Under the pieces are notes generated by a model. It had not been told where the DNA came from and made no database searches. It saw only the letters and a program-made list of their open reading frames with translations. Made by a program: the position numbers and the translations under genes. From NCBI RefSeq assembly GCF_030296555.1, contig NZ_AP027728.1, positions 806,001-870,000 on the forward strand: a DNA stretch of 64,000 nucleotides. The letters run 5' to 3'. Source of the DNA: Microbacterium suwonense. Lineage in GTDB: Bacteria > Actinomycetota > Actinomycetes > Actinomycetales > Microbacteriaceae. Of the stretch, positions 38,193 through 47,909 are shown one piece after another (the stretch's first letter is position 1; each line of letters starts with the position of its first letter).

Positions 38193-39504
38193 GCCGGACT
38201 CTCGTCATCACCGGGATTCAGCTGCTCGGACGCGACAGCGCCGACATCGTGATCGAGGACGGCCGGATAGCCGAGATCGGATCCGGTCTGAGCCGATCCG
38301 GCGCGCGCGTGATCGACGCATCCGGGCTGGTCGCCCTCCCGGGGCTGGTCGATCTGCACACGCATCTGCGCGAGCCGGGATTCGAAGCCTCCGAGACGGT
38401 GCTCAGCGGAACCAGGGCGGCTGCGGCCGGTGGGTTCACCGCCGTGTTCGCGATGCCCAACACCCAGCCGGTCGCCGACACCGCCGGCGTCGTGGAGCAA
38501 GAGCTCGCCCTCGGCGAGGCCGCCGGCTACGCCACCGTGCAGCCGATCGGAGCAGTCACCGTCGGGCAGAAGGGCGAGCGGCTGGCCGAGCTGGGCGCCA
38601 TGGCCCGCTCCCGGGCTCGCGTTCGCGTCTTCAGCGATGACGGCTTCTGCGTCTGGGATCCGCTGATCATGCGTCGTGCCCTGGAGTACGTCAAGGCATT
38701 CGACGGCGTCATCGCGCAGCACGCGCAGGATCCCCGCCTCACTGAGGCGGCGCAGATGAACGAGGGCATCGTCTCCGCCGAGCTGGGCCTGGCCGGCTGG
38801 CCGGCTGTCGCAGAGGAATCGATCATCGCCCGCGACGTGCTTCTCGCCGAGCATGTCGGCTCGCGTCTGCACGTGTGCCATCTCTCCACCGCAGGTTCGG
38901 TCGATCTCATCCGCTGGGCCAAGAAGCGCGGCGTGCGGGTGACAGCGGAGGTCACCCCGCATCATCTGCTGCTCACCGACGAGCTGGTGCGCGACTACGA
39001 CGCGCGCTACAAGGTCAACCCGCCGCTGCGCACCGCAGAGGATGTCCAGGCGGTCAGGAGGGTCTCGCCGACGGGACGATCGACATCGTCGCGACCGATC
39101 ATGCACCGCACCCGGCCGAGAACAAGGCCTGCGAGTGGCAGGCCGCCGCCAACGGCATGGTCGGGCTGGAGAGCGCGCTGCGCGTGGTGCACCAGTCGAT
39201 GGTCGAGACCGGGATGCTGGAGTGGAGCGACGTCGCCCGGGTGCTCAGCACGACACCCGCGCGGATCGGTCAGCTCGACGGCTTCGGCTCGCTCGAGGTC
39301 GGACGCCCCGCACACGTCACCCTGTACGACCCGACCGTGCACGGCGTCTTCACCGAGGCCGATCTGCACGGGCGCAGCCGCAACTCGCCGTACCTCGGCC
39401 GCGACCTGCCTGGACGCGTGCAGTGGACCATCCACGGCGGCGTCGTGACCGTCGATGACGGCGAACTGGTGCAGGAGCCCGGCTCGCCGGAGGTGCCGCA
39501 GTGA
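38189..39504 (+). CDS. pyrC: dihydroorotase, one frameshift
   Basis: Zinc amidohydrolase of class I. Metal ligands are visible: [14 protein letters not shown], the C-terminal ATDHAPH, and histidines in IAQHAQD and HVCHLST. The frame breaks at about 39055 (AGGAGGG): DVQAVRRVS is read where [24 protein letters not shown] is expected; one G restores about 438 residues. The restored second frame ends at 39504, overlapping the next gene by 4 bases, which itself supports the repair. Confidence 0.94.
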
Positions 39505-40006
39505 GCCGGGAGCTCGCGATAGCGATCACCATTGCGATCGCGGTGCTCATCCTCGCCGCGATGGTCGTCGGATGGCGACGACGACTCCGCCGCGATTCCG
39601 CGCTCACCGCGCCGATCGGGGTGCCCGAGCACGCGGAGGTGACCGGCCGGTACGAGATCCTGTACGTCGCCACGACGCAGCACGATCAGCCGCTGGAGCG
39701 TCTCGCGCTGAAGCCGCTGGCCTACCGTGCACGCGGTGAGCTCGTGCTCACGGATCGGGGGTAGCGCTCAGCCTCGACGGTTCGCCGACCGTCTTCATCG
39801 CCTCCGCGCAGCTCATCACCGCCGACCGTGCGACCGTCGCGATCGACCGCGTGGTCGAGCCGAAAGGGCTGATCCGCCTGGTATGGCGGATCGCCGATGG
39901 CATCCTCGTCGATTCATTCCTGCGCCCCGCATCCGTCGGTCCGCAGCAGATACTTCCCGAGCTGGAGCGACTGAGCACCGGCACGGAGAACGGAGAGCAG
40001 TCTTGA
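39501..40006 (+). CDS. membrane-anchored PH-like protein between pyrC and carA, one frameshift
   Basis: The N-terminus is a single span ([21 protein letters not shown]) followed by RRRLRR and a beta-rich domain. The open frame stops early at TAG after LVLTDRG. Adding one G to the G run at 39757-39761 continues it as [37 protein letters not shown]... to TGA 40004-40006, about 168 residues, ending with a 4-base overlap on carA. A membrane protein with a PH-like domain in this exact place is common in actinobacterial pyr operons. The function is unknown. Confidence 0.8.
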
Positions 40007-41175
40007 CCAGTTCCACCCCCGGGGCGTCGTCCCCACTGACGACCGCCGTGCTCGTCCTCGAGGACGGCACCCGATTCACCGGGCGCGCCTACGGCGCCGT
40101 CGGCACCACTCTGGGCGAGGTCGTCTTCGCCACGGGCATGTCCGGCTACCAGGAGACGCTGACCGACCCGTCCTACGCCGGTCAGATCGTGCTGCAGACC
40201 GCGCCGCACATCGGAAACACCGGAATGAACCGCGAGGACGACGAGTCCTCCCGGATCTGGGTCGCCGGATACATCGTCCGCGACCCTGCGCGCCGCGTCT
40301 CCAACTGGCGCGCCGAGGAGTCCCTCGACGACGCCCTGGTGCGCGACGGCATCGTCGGCATCAGCGGCATCGACACGCGGGCACTGACGCGACGCATCCG
40401 CGATGCCGGTGCGATGCGCGGCGGCATCTTCTCCGGACCGGATGCCGAGCTCGACGCCGGCGAGCAGCTGCGCCGCGTGACCGACGCCCCCGAGATGGCA
40501 GGGCAGAACCTGTCGGCTGCGGTGTCGGTCACCCAGGCGCGTGTGATCCCCGCCGAGGGCGAGCGGATCGGCAACCTGGCCGTGCTCGACCTGGGCGTGA
40601 AGCAGTCCACGCTCGACAATCTGGCACGGCTCGGCTTCGAGGTGCACGTGCTGCCGCAGTCGGCGAGCTTCGCCGAGATCCAGGCGGTCGAGCCGGTCGG
40701 TGTGTTCTACTCGAACGGACCCGGCGACCCCTCGGCATCCGATGCGCAGGTGGCGGTGCTGCGCGAGGTGCTCGACGCCCGTCTGCCGTACTTCGGCATC
40801 TGCTTCGGCAACCAGCTGTTCGGGCGGGCCCTGGGCCTGGGCACCTACAAGCTCACCTTCGGCCACCGCGGCATCAACCAGCCGGTGCTCGACAAGACCA
40901 CCGGTCGGGTCGAGATCACCGCGCACAACCACGGTTTCGCGGTCGAAGCGCCCCTGGAAGGCACCTTCGAGAGCCCGAACGGATACGGTCGGGTCGAGGT
41001 GAGCCACGTGGGTCTGAACGACCAGGTCGTCGAGGGCCTGCGTGCGCTGAACCTCCCGGCCTTCTCCGTGCAGTACCACCCCGAGGCGGCGGCCGGACCG
41101 CACGACGCCCACTACCTCTTCGCCCGGTTCCGTGACCTGGTGATCGCAGACATGAACGAGAAGGGCGCCGAGTAA
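40003..41175 (+). CDS. carA: carbamoyl phosphate synthase small (glutaminase) subunit
   Basis: CarA hydrolyses glutamine and passes ammonia to CarB. The 390-residue protein has an N-terminal CPSase small-chain domain ([22 protein letters not shown]) and a class I glutaminase domain with [14 protein letters not shown] (nucleophile Cys), and [10 protein letters not shown] (catalytic His/Glu). Start TTG 40003 overlaps the previous stop (TTGA). It overlaps carB by one base. Supplies both pyrimidine and arginine routes. Confidence 0.95.
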   Translation: MTSSTPGASSPLTTAVLVLEDGTRFTGRAYGAVGTTLGEVVFATGMSGYQETLTDPSYAGQIVLQTAPHIGNTGMNREDDESSRIWVAGYIVRDPARRVSNWRAEESLDDALVRDGIVGISGIDTRALTRRIRDAGAMRGGIFSGPDAELDAGEQLRRVTDAPEMAGQNLSAAVSVTQARVIPAEGERIGNLAVLDLGVKQSTLDNLARLGFEVHVLPQSASFAEIQAVEPVGVFYSNGPGDPSASDAQVAVLREVLDARLPYFGICFGNQLFGRALGLGTYKLTFGHRGINQPVLDKTTGRVEITAHNHGFAVEAPLEGTFESPNGYGRVEVSHVGLNDQVVEGLRALNLPAFSVQYHPEAAAGPHDAHYLFARFRDLVIADMNEKGAE

Positions 41176-44100
41176 TGCCGAAGCGCGAAGACATCACCTC
41201 CGTCCTGGTGATCGGCTCCGGGCCGATCGTGATCGGCCAGGCCTGTGAGTTCGACTACTCGGGCACCCAGGCGTGCCGCGTGCTGCGCGAAGAGGGGTGC
41301 GGGTGATCCTGGTCAACTCCAACCCGGCCACCATCATGACCGACCCCGACTTCGCCGACGCCACCTACATCGAGCCGATCACCCCCGAGGTGATCGAGAC
41401 GATCATCGCCAAGGAGAAGCCGGATGCCATCCTGCCCACCCTGGGCGGCCAGACCGCGCTGAACGCCGCCATGGCGCTGCACGAGCGCGGCATCCTGGAG
41501 AAGTACGGCGTCGAGCTGATCGGCGCGAAGGTCGACGCCATCCGCAAGGGCGAGGATCGTCAGATCTTCAAGGAGCTCGTGATCGAGGCCGGCGCGGATG
41601 TCGCGGCGTCCCGCATCTGCCACACCATGGACGAGATCCTCGCCGGGGCCGAGGAGCTCGGCTATCCGCTCGTGGTCCGCCCGTCGTTCACCATGGGCGG
41701 ACTGGGCTCGGGCTTCGCCTACGACGAGGAGGATCTGCGCCGCATCGCCGGTGCCGGTCTGCACGACTCGCCCACGCACGAGGTGCTGCTGGAGGAGTCG
41801 ATCCTGGGCTGGAAGGAGTACGAACTCGAGCTCATGCGCGACACCTCCGACAACACGGTCGTGGTCTGCTCCATCGAGAACGTCGACCCGGTCGGCGTGC
41901 ACACCGGAGACTCCATCACCGTCGCACCGGCGCTGACGCTCACCGACCGCGAGTACCAGAAGATGCGCGACATCTCCATCGACATCATCCGCGCCGTCGG
42001 CGTGGACACCGGCGGCTGCAACATCCAGTTCGCCGTCGATCCCTCCAACGGCCGCATCATCGTCATCGAGATGAACCCACGGGTCTCGCGCTCGTCGGCG
42101 CTGGCCTCGAAGGCGACCGGGTTCCCGATCGCCAAGCTCGCCGCCAAGCTCGCGCTCGGCTATCGCCTGGATGAGATCCCGAACGACATCACCGGCGTCA
42201 CTCCGGCCAGCTTCGAGCCCACGCTGGACTACGTGGTCGTCAAGGTGCCCCGGTTCGCGTTCGAGAAGTTCCCCGCCGCAGATGCCACGCTCACCACCAC
42301 CATGAAGTCGGTGGGAGAGGCGATGGCCATCGGCCGCAACTACACCACGGCGCTGCAGAAGGCGCTGCGGTCGCTCGAGCAGCGCGGATCCTCGTTCCAC
42401 TGGGGCGAGGAGGAGCGCTCGGTGGCGGAGCTGCTGGAGATCGCGAAGACGCCCACCGACGGTCGTATCGTCGTGCTGCAGCAGGCACTGCGCAAGGGCG
42501 CCACGATCGAGCAGGCCTTCGACGCGACGGCGATGGACCCGTGGTTCCTCGATCAGCTCGTGCTGATCAACGAGGTCGCCGAGCTGGTTGCGCAGGCTCC
42601 GGAGCTGGATGCCGAGACCCTGCGCCACGCCAAGCAGCACGGCTTCTCGGATGCGCAGCTCGCGCAGCTGCGGGGGACCACAGAGGCCGAGATCCGCCGG
42701 ATCCGTCGTGCGCTGGGTCTGCGGCCCGTGTACAAGACCGTGGACACCTGCGCCGGAGAGTTTCCGGCGCTCACGCCGTACCACTACTCGAGCTACGAGT
42801 CCGAGACCGAGGTCGCCCCGTCGGAGCGCACCAAGGTCGTCATCATCGGCTCCGGCCCCAACCGCATCGGGCAGGGCGTCGAGTTCGACTACTCCTGCGT
42901 GCATGCGTCGTTCGCGCTGTCGGATGCCGGGTACGAGACCATCATGGTCAACTGCAACCCCGAGACGGTCTCCACCGACTACGACACCTCGGACCGGCTG
43001 TACTTCGAGCCGCTCACGCTGGAGGATGTGCTGGAGGTGCTCGACGCCGAGTCGCACAGCGGCACGATCCTGGGCGTGGTGTGCCAGCTCGGCGGCCAGA
43101 CGCCGCTCGGCCTGGCGAAGGGCATCGAGGCGGCCGGCTACACCGTGCTCGGCACGAGCCCGGCGGCGATCGACCTCGCCGAGGAACGGGAGCTGTTCTC
43201 GCGCCTGCTCGACGACGCCGGCCTGGTCGCCCCGCGCAGCGGCACAGCGATCGACGTCGACGGAGCCGTGCGCATCGCCGAGGAGATCGGCTACCCGGTG
43301 CTGGTGCGTCCGAGCTTCGTGCTCGGCGGGCGCGGCATGGAGATCGTGTACGACACGGCTTCGCTGCGCGACTACTTCGTGCGCACCGCCGGTCAGGTCG
43401 TGATCGAGGAGGGCAAGCCGCTGCTGGTGGATCGCTTCCTCGACGACGCCATCGAGCTGGATGTGGACGCGCTCTACGACGGGACCGACCTGTACATCGG
43501 CGGCATCATGGAGCACCTGGAGGAAGCCGGAATCCACTCGGGCGACTCCAGCTGCACGCTGCCGCCGATCTCGCTCGGCCGCACGCAGATCGACCGGGTG
43601 CGTCAGGCGACGCTCGCGATCGCGGAGGGCGTGGGCGTGCGCGGGCTGCTGAACGTGCAGTTCGCGATCAGCGCCGGCGTGCTCTATGTGATCGAGGCGA
43701 ATCCGCGTGCCAGTCGCACGGTGCCGTTCGTGTCGAAGGCCCTCGGGATCCCCCTGGCGAAGGCGGCCAGCCGCCTCATGGCCGGGGCCACGGTGGCAGA
43801 GCTGATCACGGAGGGCATGCTGCCCGCTCAAGACGGCTCGAAGGTGCCCCTGGGCGCGCCGATCGCCGTCAAGGAGGCGGTGCTGCCGTTCAAGCGGTTC
43901 CGCACGCGCGACGGCAAGATCGTCGACTCGGTGCTCGGCCCGGAGATGCGCTCCACCGGCGAGGTGATGGGCATCGCCGCGGACTTCCCGACGGCGTTCG
44001 CGAAGAGCCAGGCCGCAGCCTACGGCGGGATGCCGACCTCGGGCACCGTGTTCATCTCGGTGGCCGACTCGGACAAGCGCGATGTCATCCTGCCCGCGCA

Positions 44101-44461
44101 CCGTCTGCAGCAGCTCGGCTTCTCACTGATCGCCACCGAGGGCACGGCCGAGATCCTCGCGCGCAACGGCATCCAGGTCGCGCGGGTCGCGAAGTACAGC
44201 GAGACGGTGGACGGTGGAGAGCGCAACATCGTCGATCTGATCAACGACGGCGAGATCGATATCGTCGTGAACACGCCCAGCGGCGGGGTCGCGCGTGCGG
44301 ACGGCTATGAGATCCGTGCCGCCGCGGTGGCCGCCGACAAGGCCCTGTTCACCACCATGGCTGTGCTGGGCGCCGCGGTGAGCGGAATGGATGCGGCCGG
44401 CGACAGCTTCTCGGTGCGCAGCCTGCAGGAGTACGAGTCGGATCGGCGGGCGGCGCGGTGA
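41175..44461 (+). CDS. carB: carbamoyl phosphate synthase large subunit, one frameshift
   Basis: CarB makes carbamoyl phosphate from bicarbonate, ammonia and two ATP. ATG 41175 gives [32 protein letters not shown], then the frame breaks in GGGG at 41294-41297 (family [20 protein letters not shown]). One extra G gives about 1095 residues, the expected size. Two homologous ATP-grasp halves are seen ([23 protein letters not shown]), and the C-terminal MGS-like allosteric domain ([23 protein letters not shown]) ends the protein. Confidence 0.95.
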
Positions 44462-45320
44462 CAGCCTCGTTCGGGTCGCGACTGCGCACGGCCTTGGACG
44501 CCTACGGGCCGCTGTGCGTGGGCATCGACCCGCATGCCGCGCTGCTGGAGCAGTGGGGCCTGAACCAGGACGCGGCAGGGCTGCGCTCATTCGGGCTCGC
44601 CGTGGTCGAGGCCGCGGCGGGACGTGTGGGGGTGGTCAAGCCGCAGGTGGCCTTCTTCGAGAGGTTCGGCTCGACGGGCATCGCCGCGCTCGAGGATGTG
44701 ATGGCTGCGGCTCGTGCCGCCGGGCTGATCGTCCTGGCGGACGCGAAACGCGGAGACATCGGCTCCACCATGGCGGGGTATGCCTCGGCCTGGTTGGAAC
44801 CGGGGTCGCCGCTGGAGTCGGATGCCGTGACGCTGAGCCCCTATCTGGGACCGGAGTCGCTGCGTGAGACCATCACCACCGCTGTCCGCGCGGACAAGGG
44901 CGTGTTTGTACTCGCCGCGACCAGCAACCCGGAGGCGGCATCCCTGCAGACCGCACGGACGGTCGATGTGGCGGCGGCCGAGGAGCAGACCGTCGCGCAG
45001 CGCGTCGCGCGCGATGTCACCTGGGCCAATGGATCCCTCGCCTTCGAGGGCGGACTGGGCCCGGTGGGACTCGTGATCGGTGCCACGGTCGACCGCGAGG
45101 AGGTCGGTCTCGGCGACGACGTGCTCACGGGCACCCCGTCCTCGCTCCCGGGTTCGGCGCCCAGGGTGCGGAACCCGCGGATCTGATCTCGCGCTTCGGC
45201 GACATCGCGACGCAGGTACTGGCCAGCGAGAGCCGCAGCATCCTGCGGGCGGGGCCCACTGATCTCGCTGCGACGATCAGCGAGCGCGCGGCACGTTATC
45301 AGGAGGTTCTCCATGGCTGA
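44458..45320 (+). CDS. pyrF: orotidine 5'-phosphate decarboxylase, one frameshift
   Basis: Group 2 OMP decarboxylase, final step of UMP synthesis. Start GTG 44458 overlaps carB. Seen: [29 protein letters not shown] and the active-site [13 protein letters not shown]. The read frame ends at 45186 after [11 protein letters not shown]; adding one C to the CCCC run at 45134-45137 gives [24 protein letters not shown]... and a stop at 45318-45320, about 287 residues. The repaired end overlaps gmk by 8 bases. Confidence 0.93.
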
Positions 45321-46233
45321 TCGCCGGGTCGTCCCCGAAGTGGATCGCGCTGCGGCATCGCGCCGGGCTCTCGAGCGCCGACGTGGCCGCGCGGCGTTGA
45401 AGCGAGACCTCACCACGCGCGTGGCCACACCGCAGCAGGTGCTGCGTCAGGCCGTGGAGGATGCCGAATCCGACGCGGCGACCATGCGCATCACCGATTT
45501 CCTGATGGCGCTCCCCGCGATCGGCGCCGGTAAGCGCGACCGCATTCTCGAGAAGCTGCACATCTCGCCGGTCAAACGCCTGGGCGGGCTGGGTGTGCGG
45601 CAGTTGGCAGCACTCTCCGGCTGGCTGGACGAGCGATTCCCCCGGCACTCCGCACGGCCGGCCCGCAGTCGCCTGCTGGTGCTCGCCGGGCCCACAGCGG
45701 TGGGCAAGGGGACTGTTGCCGCGCACATTCGTGAGCACCACCCCGACATCCACCTCTCCGTGTCCGCGACGACCCGCAGGCCGCGGCCAGGTGAGATCGA
45801 CGGTGTGCACTACTACTTCGTCGACGACGCCGAGTTCGATCGGCTCATCGCCGAAGATCAGCTGCTGGAGTATGCGGTCGTGCACAACACGCACCGCTAC
45901 GGAACCCCGCGGGGCCCCGTGGAGCGGGCCCTCGCCGAGGGGAAGACCGTTCTCCTCGAGATCGACCTGCAGGGCGCCAGGCAGGTTCGCACCGCCGATC
46001 CCGCCGCGACGCTGGTGTTCCTGCTGCCCCCGTCCTGGGACGAGCTCGTGCACCGACTGGTCGGCCGGGGCACCGAGGACGCCCCGGAGCGCGCCCGTCG
46101 ACTGCGCACCGCCCGCACGGAACTGGCGGCTCAGAACGAGTTCGATTACCTCGTTGTGAACGCCGACGTCGCCACCGCGGCGCAGGAGGTCGTAGAATTG
46201 GCCACGGGGTCCGTGCGCCGACCCGGTTCGTGA
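45313..46233 (+). CDS. gmk: mIHF-guanylate kinase fusion
   Basis: A 306-residue protein, about 100 longer than normal Gmk. Residues about 29-110 match the mycobacterial integration host factor mIHF (TMRITDFLMALPAIGAGK; the helix-two-turn-helix LHISPVKRLGGLGVRQLAAL). Residues about 119-300 are guanylate kinase: P-loop GPTAVGKGT (126-134), SVSATTRRPRPGEIDGVHYYF (GMP-binding), GTPRGPVERAL and LEIDLQGARQV. Gmk makes GDP; mIHF binds DNA and compacts the nucleoid. In mycobacteria mihF and gmk are adjacent separate genes. No stop lies between the parts, so the fusion is direct. Start ATG 45313. Confidence 0.9.
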   Translation: MADRRVVPEVDRAAASRRALERRRGRAALKRDLTTRVATPQQVLRQAVEDAESDAATMRITDFLMALPAIGAGKRDRILEKLHISPVKRLGGLGVRQLAALSGWLDERFPRHSARPARSRLLVLAGPTAVGKGTVAAHIREHHPDIHLSVSATTRRPRPGEIDGVHYYFVDDAEFDRLIAEDQLLEYAVVHNTHRYGTPRGPVERALAEGKTVLLEIDLQGARQVRTADPAATLVFLLPPSWDELVHRLVGRGTEDAPERARRLRTARTELAAQNEFDYLVVNADVATAAQEVVELATGSVRRPGS

Positions 46234-46240
46234 ACCGGGT
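46221..46240 (+). terminator. hairpin overlapping the gmk stop codon
   Basis: ACCCGGTT (46221-46228) pairs with AACCGGGT (46233-46240) around CGTG. The gmk stop codon (46231-46233) lies at the edge of the loop. No T run follows, so it may be a partial terminator or an mRNA-stabilising hairpin. Confidence 0.4.
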
Positions 46241-46244
46241 GACA

Positions 46245-46266
46245 GGTTCCTGAGCCTGCCGAAGGG
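46245..46266. repeat. intergenic repeat-like sequence
   Basis: GGTTCCTGAGCCTGCCGAAG and two further bases (46245-46266) resemble an intergenic repeat (GGTCCCTGAGCCTGTCGAAG type) that recurs in Microbacteriaceae genomes. That statement rests on recall, and only one copy was noticed in this window. It lies between gmk and rpoZ. Confidence 0.35.
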
Positions 46267-46336
46267 CGCGCACCCGATACCGACTTCGCGACACGTCATC
46301 AGCCGATGACAGCGTCGCCTGACCAGGAGGTCCACC

Positions 46337-46591
46337 ATGGCCGGACACAACCAGGGCATCATCGACCCGCCGATCGACAACCTTCTCGAGCGCGTCTCCT
46401 CGAAGTACGAGCTCGTGATCTTCGCGTCCAAGCGCGCCCGTCAGATCAACGACTACTACTCCGACCTGCACGAGGGCAACCTCTTCGACAACGTCGGACC
46501 GCTGGTCGACTCCTCCGTCGAGGACAAGCCGCTCACCATCGCGCTGCACGAGATCAACGAAGACAAGCTTCGCATCCGCCACGCCGAGTGA
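46337..46591 (+). CDS. rpoZ: RNA polymerase omega subunit
   Basis: An 84-residue omega subunit, which helps fold the beta' subunit. The core [29 protein letters not shown] matches the family, and the acidic C-terminus ([18 protein letters not shown]) is actinobacterial. ATG 46337 follows CAGGAGGTCC, a strong ribosome-binding site. Sits between gmk and metK, its usual place. Confidence 0.95.
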   Translation: MAGHNQGIIDPPIDNLLERVSSKYELVIFASKRARQINDYYSDLHEGNLFDNVGPLVDSSVEDKPLTIALHEINEDKLRIRHAE

Positions 46592-46606
46592 CCTGACGCA
46601 CCCCGT

Positions 46607-46642
46607 GAGCCGCCGACGTCCGTCCACGGATGTCGGCGGCTT
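46607..46642 (+). terminator. terminator-like hairpin after rpoZ
   Basis: AGCCGCCGACGTCCG (46608-46622) pairs with CGGATGTCGGCGGCT (46627-46641), one G-T wobble, with loop TCCA, followed by TTG. Strong stem, short T run. Confidence 0.65.
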
Positions 46643-46705
46643 GCTGCACACTGGCGTCGAGCCGAACCCGGCTCCGCACGACGACAACACCGCTTTGGAG
46701 CACCG

Positions 46706-47902
46706 ATGAGCGCGCTGCGCCTGTTCACGTCCGAGTCCGTCACCGAGGGGCACCCCGACAAGATCTGCGATCAGATCTCGGACAGCATCCTGGACGGACT
46801 GCTGACCGTCGACCGCGATTCACGCGTGGCCGTGGAGACGCTGGTCACCACAGGGCTGGTGCACGTGGCCGGTGAGATTCGCACCGATGGATACGTCGAC
46901 ATCCCCACGATCGTGCGCGACGTGGTCAACGGCATCGGCTACACCTCCAGCGACATGGGCTTCGACGGCTCGTCCTGCGGTGTCAGCATCTCGGTGGGGG
47001 AGCAGTCCACCGACATCGCGCACGGCGTCGACCATGCCCAGGAGCAGCGCGACGGCGGTTCCGTCGACCCGCGCGACGAGCTCGGCGCCGGCGACCAGGG
47101 CATCATGTTCGGGTTCGCGACCAACGAGACCCCGCAGCTCATGCCGATGGCCGCCTGGACGGCGCACCGCATCGCAGAGCGGCTCACCGAGGTGCGTCGC
47201 TCCGGCGAGCTGGCGTTCCTGCGGCCGGACGGCAAGACGCAGGTCACCCTCGGCTACGACGGCTATACGCCGAAGACGGTCGACGCCGTGGTGCTGTCCA
47301 CGCAGCACCACCCCGACATCGCACAGGACGAGCTGAAGGCGCTGGTGCGCGAGAAGGTCATCGACCCCGTGCTGGCACAGACCGGCCTCGATCTCGCCGC
47401 AGACCTGAAGTACTACATCAACCCCGCCGGCCCCTTCGTCACCGGCGGCCCCAAGGGCGATGCAGGACTGACCGGCCGCAAGATCATCATTGACACCTAC
47501 GGGGGTGCGGCACGGCACGGCGGCGGCGCCTTCAGCGGCAAGGATCCGTCGAAGGTGGATCGCTCCGGCGCCTACGCGATGCGCTGGGTCGCCAAGAACG
47601 TCGTCGCCGCAGGGCTCGCCGAGCGCGCCGAGGTGCAGGTCGCATACGCGATCGGCGTCGCGCGTCCGGTCGGCCTGTACGTCGAGACGTTCGGCACTGG
47701 ACTGGTCTCGGATGACGCGATCACCCGTGCCATCGATCAGGTCTTCGACCTGCGACCGCAGGCGATCATCGAGGAGCTGGACCTGTTGCGGCCCATCTAC
47801 GCGCAGACGGCCGCCTATGGACACTTCGGCCGCGAGCTCCCTGACTTCACCTGGGAGCAGACCTCCCGCGCCGACGAGCTGCGGCGCGTCGCCGGCGTCT
47901 GA
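46706..47902 (+). CDS. metK: S-adenosylmethionine synthetase
   Basis: MetK makes SAM from methionine and ATP. The 398-residue protein has [20 protein letters not shown], the signature [15 protein letters not shown], and the P-loop-like [19 protein letters not shown]. All three MetK subdomains are complete. ATG 46706. The next gene, priA, starts 7 bases after its stop. Confidence 0.97.
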   Translation: MSALRLFTSESVTEGHPDKICDQISDSILDGLLTVDRDSRVAVETLVTTGLVHVAGEIRTDGYVDIPTIVRDVVNGIGYTSSDMGFDGSSCGVSISVGEQSTDIAHGVDHAQEQRDGGSVDPRDELGAGDQGIMFGFATNETPQLMPMAAWTAHRIAERLTEVRRSGELAFLRPDGKTQVTLGYDGYTPKTVDAVVLSTQHHPDIAQDELKALVREKVIDPVLAQTGLDLAADLKYYINPAGPFVTGGPKGDAGLTGRKIIIDTYGGAARHGGGAFSGKDPSKVDRSGAYAMRWVAKNVVAAGLAERAEVQVAYAIGVARPVGLYVETFGTGLVSDDAITRAIDQVFDLRPQAIIEELDLLRPIYAQTAAYGHFGRELPDFTWEQTSRADELRRVAGV

Positions 47903-47909
47903 GGGCGGC

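Noticed and set aside
39727..40002. N-terminal extension of carA from 39727
   Set aside because: That stretch is the repaired PH-like gene read in another frame; carA begins at TTG 40003, where family similarity starts.
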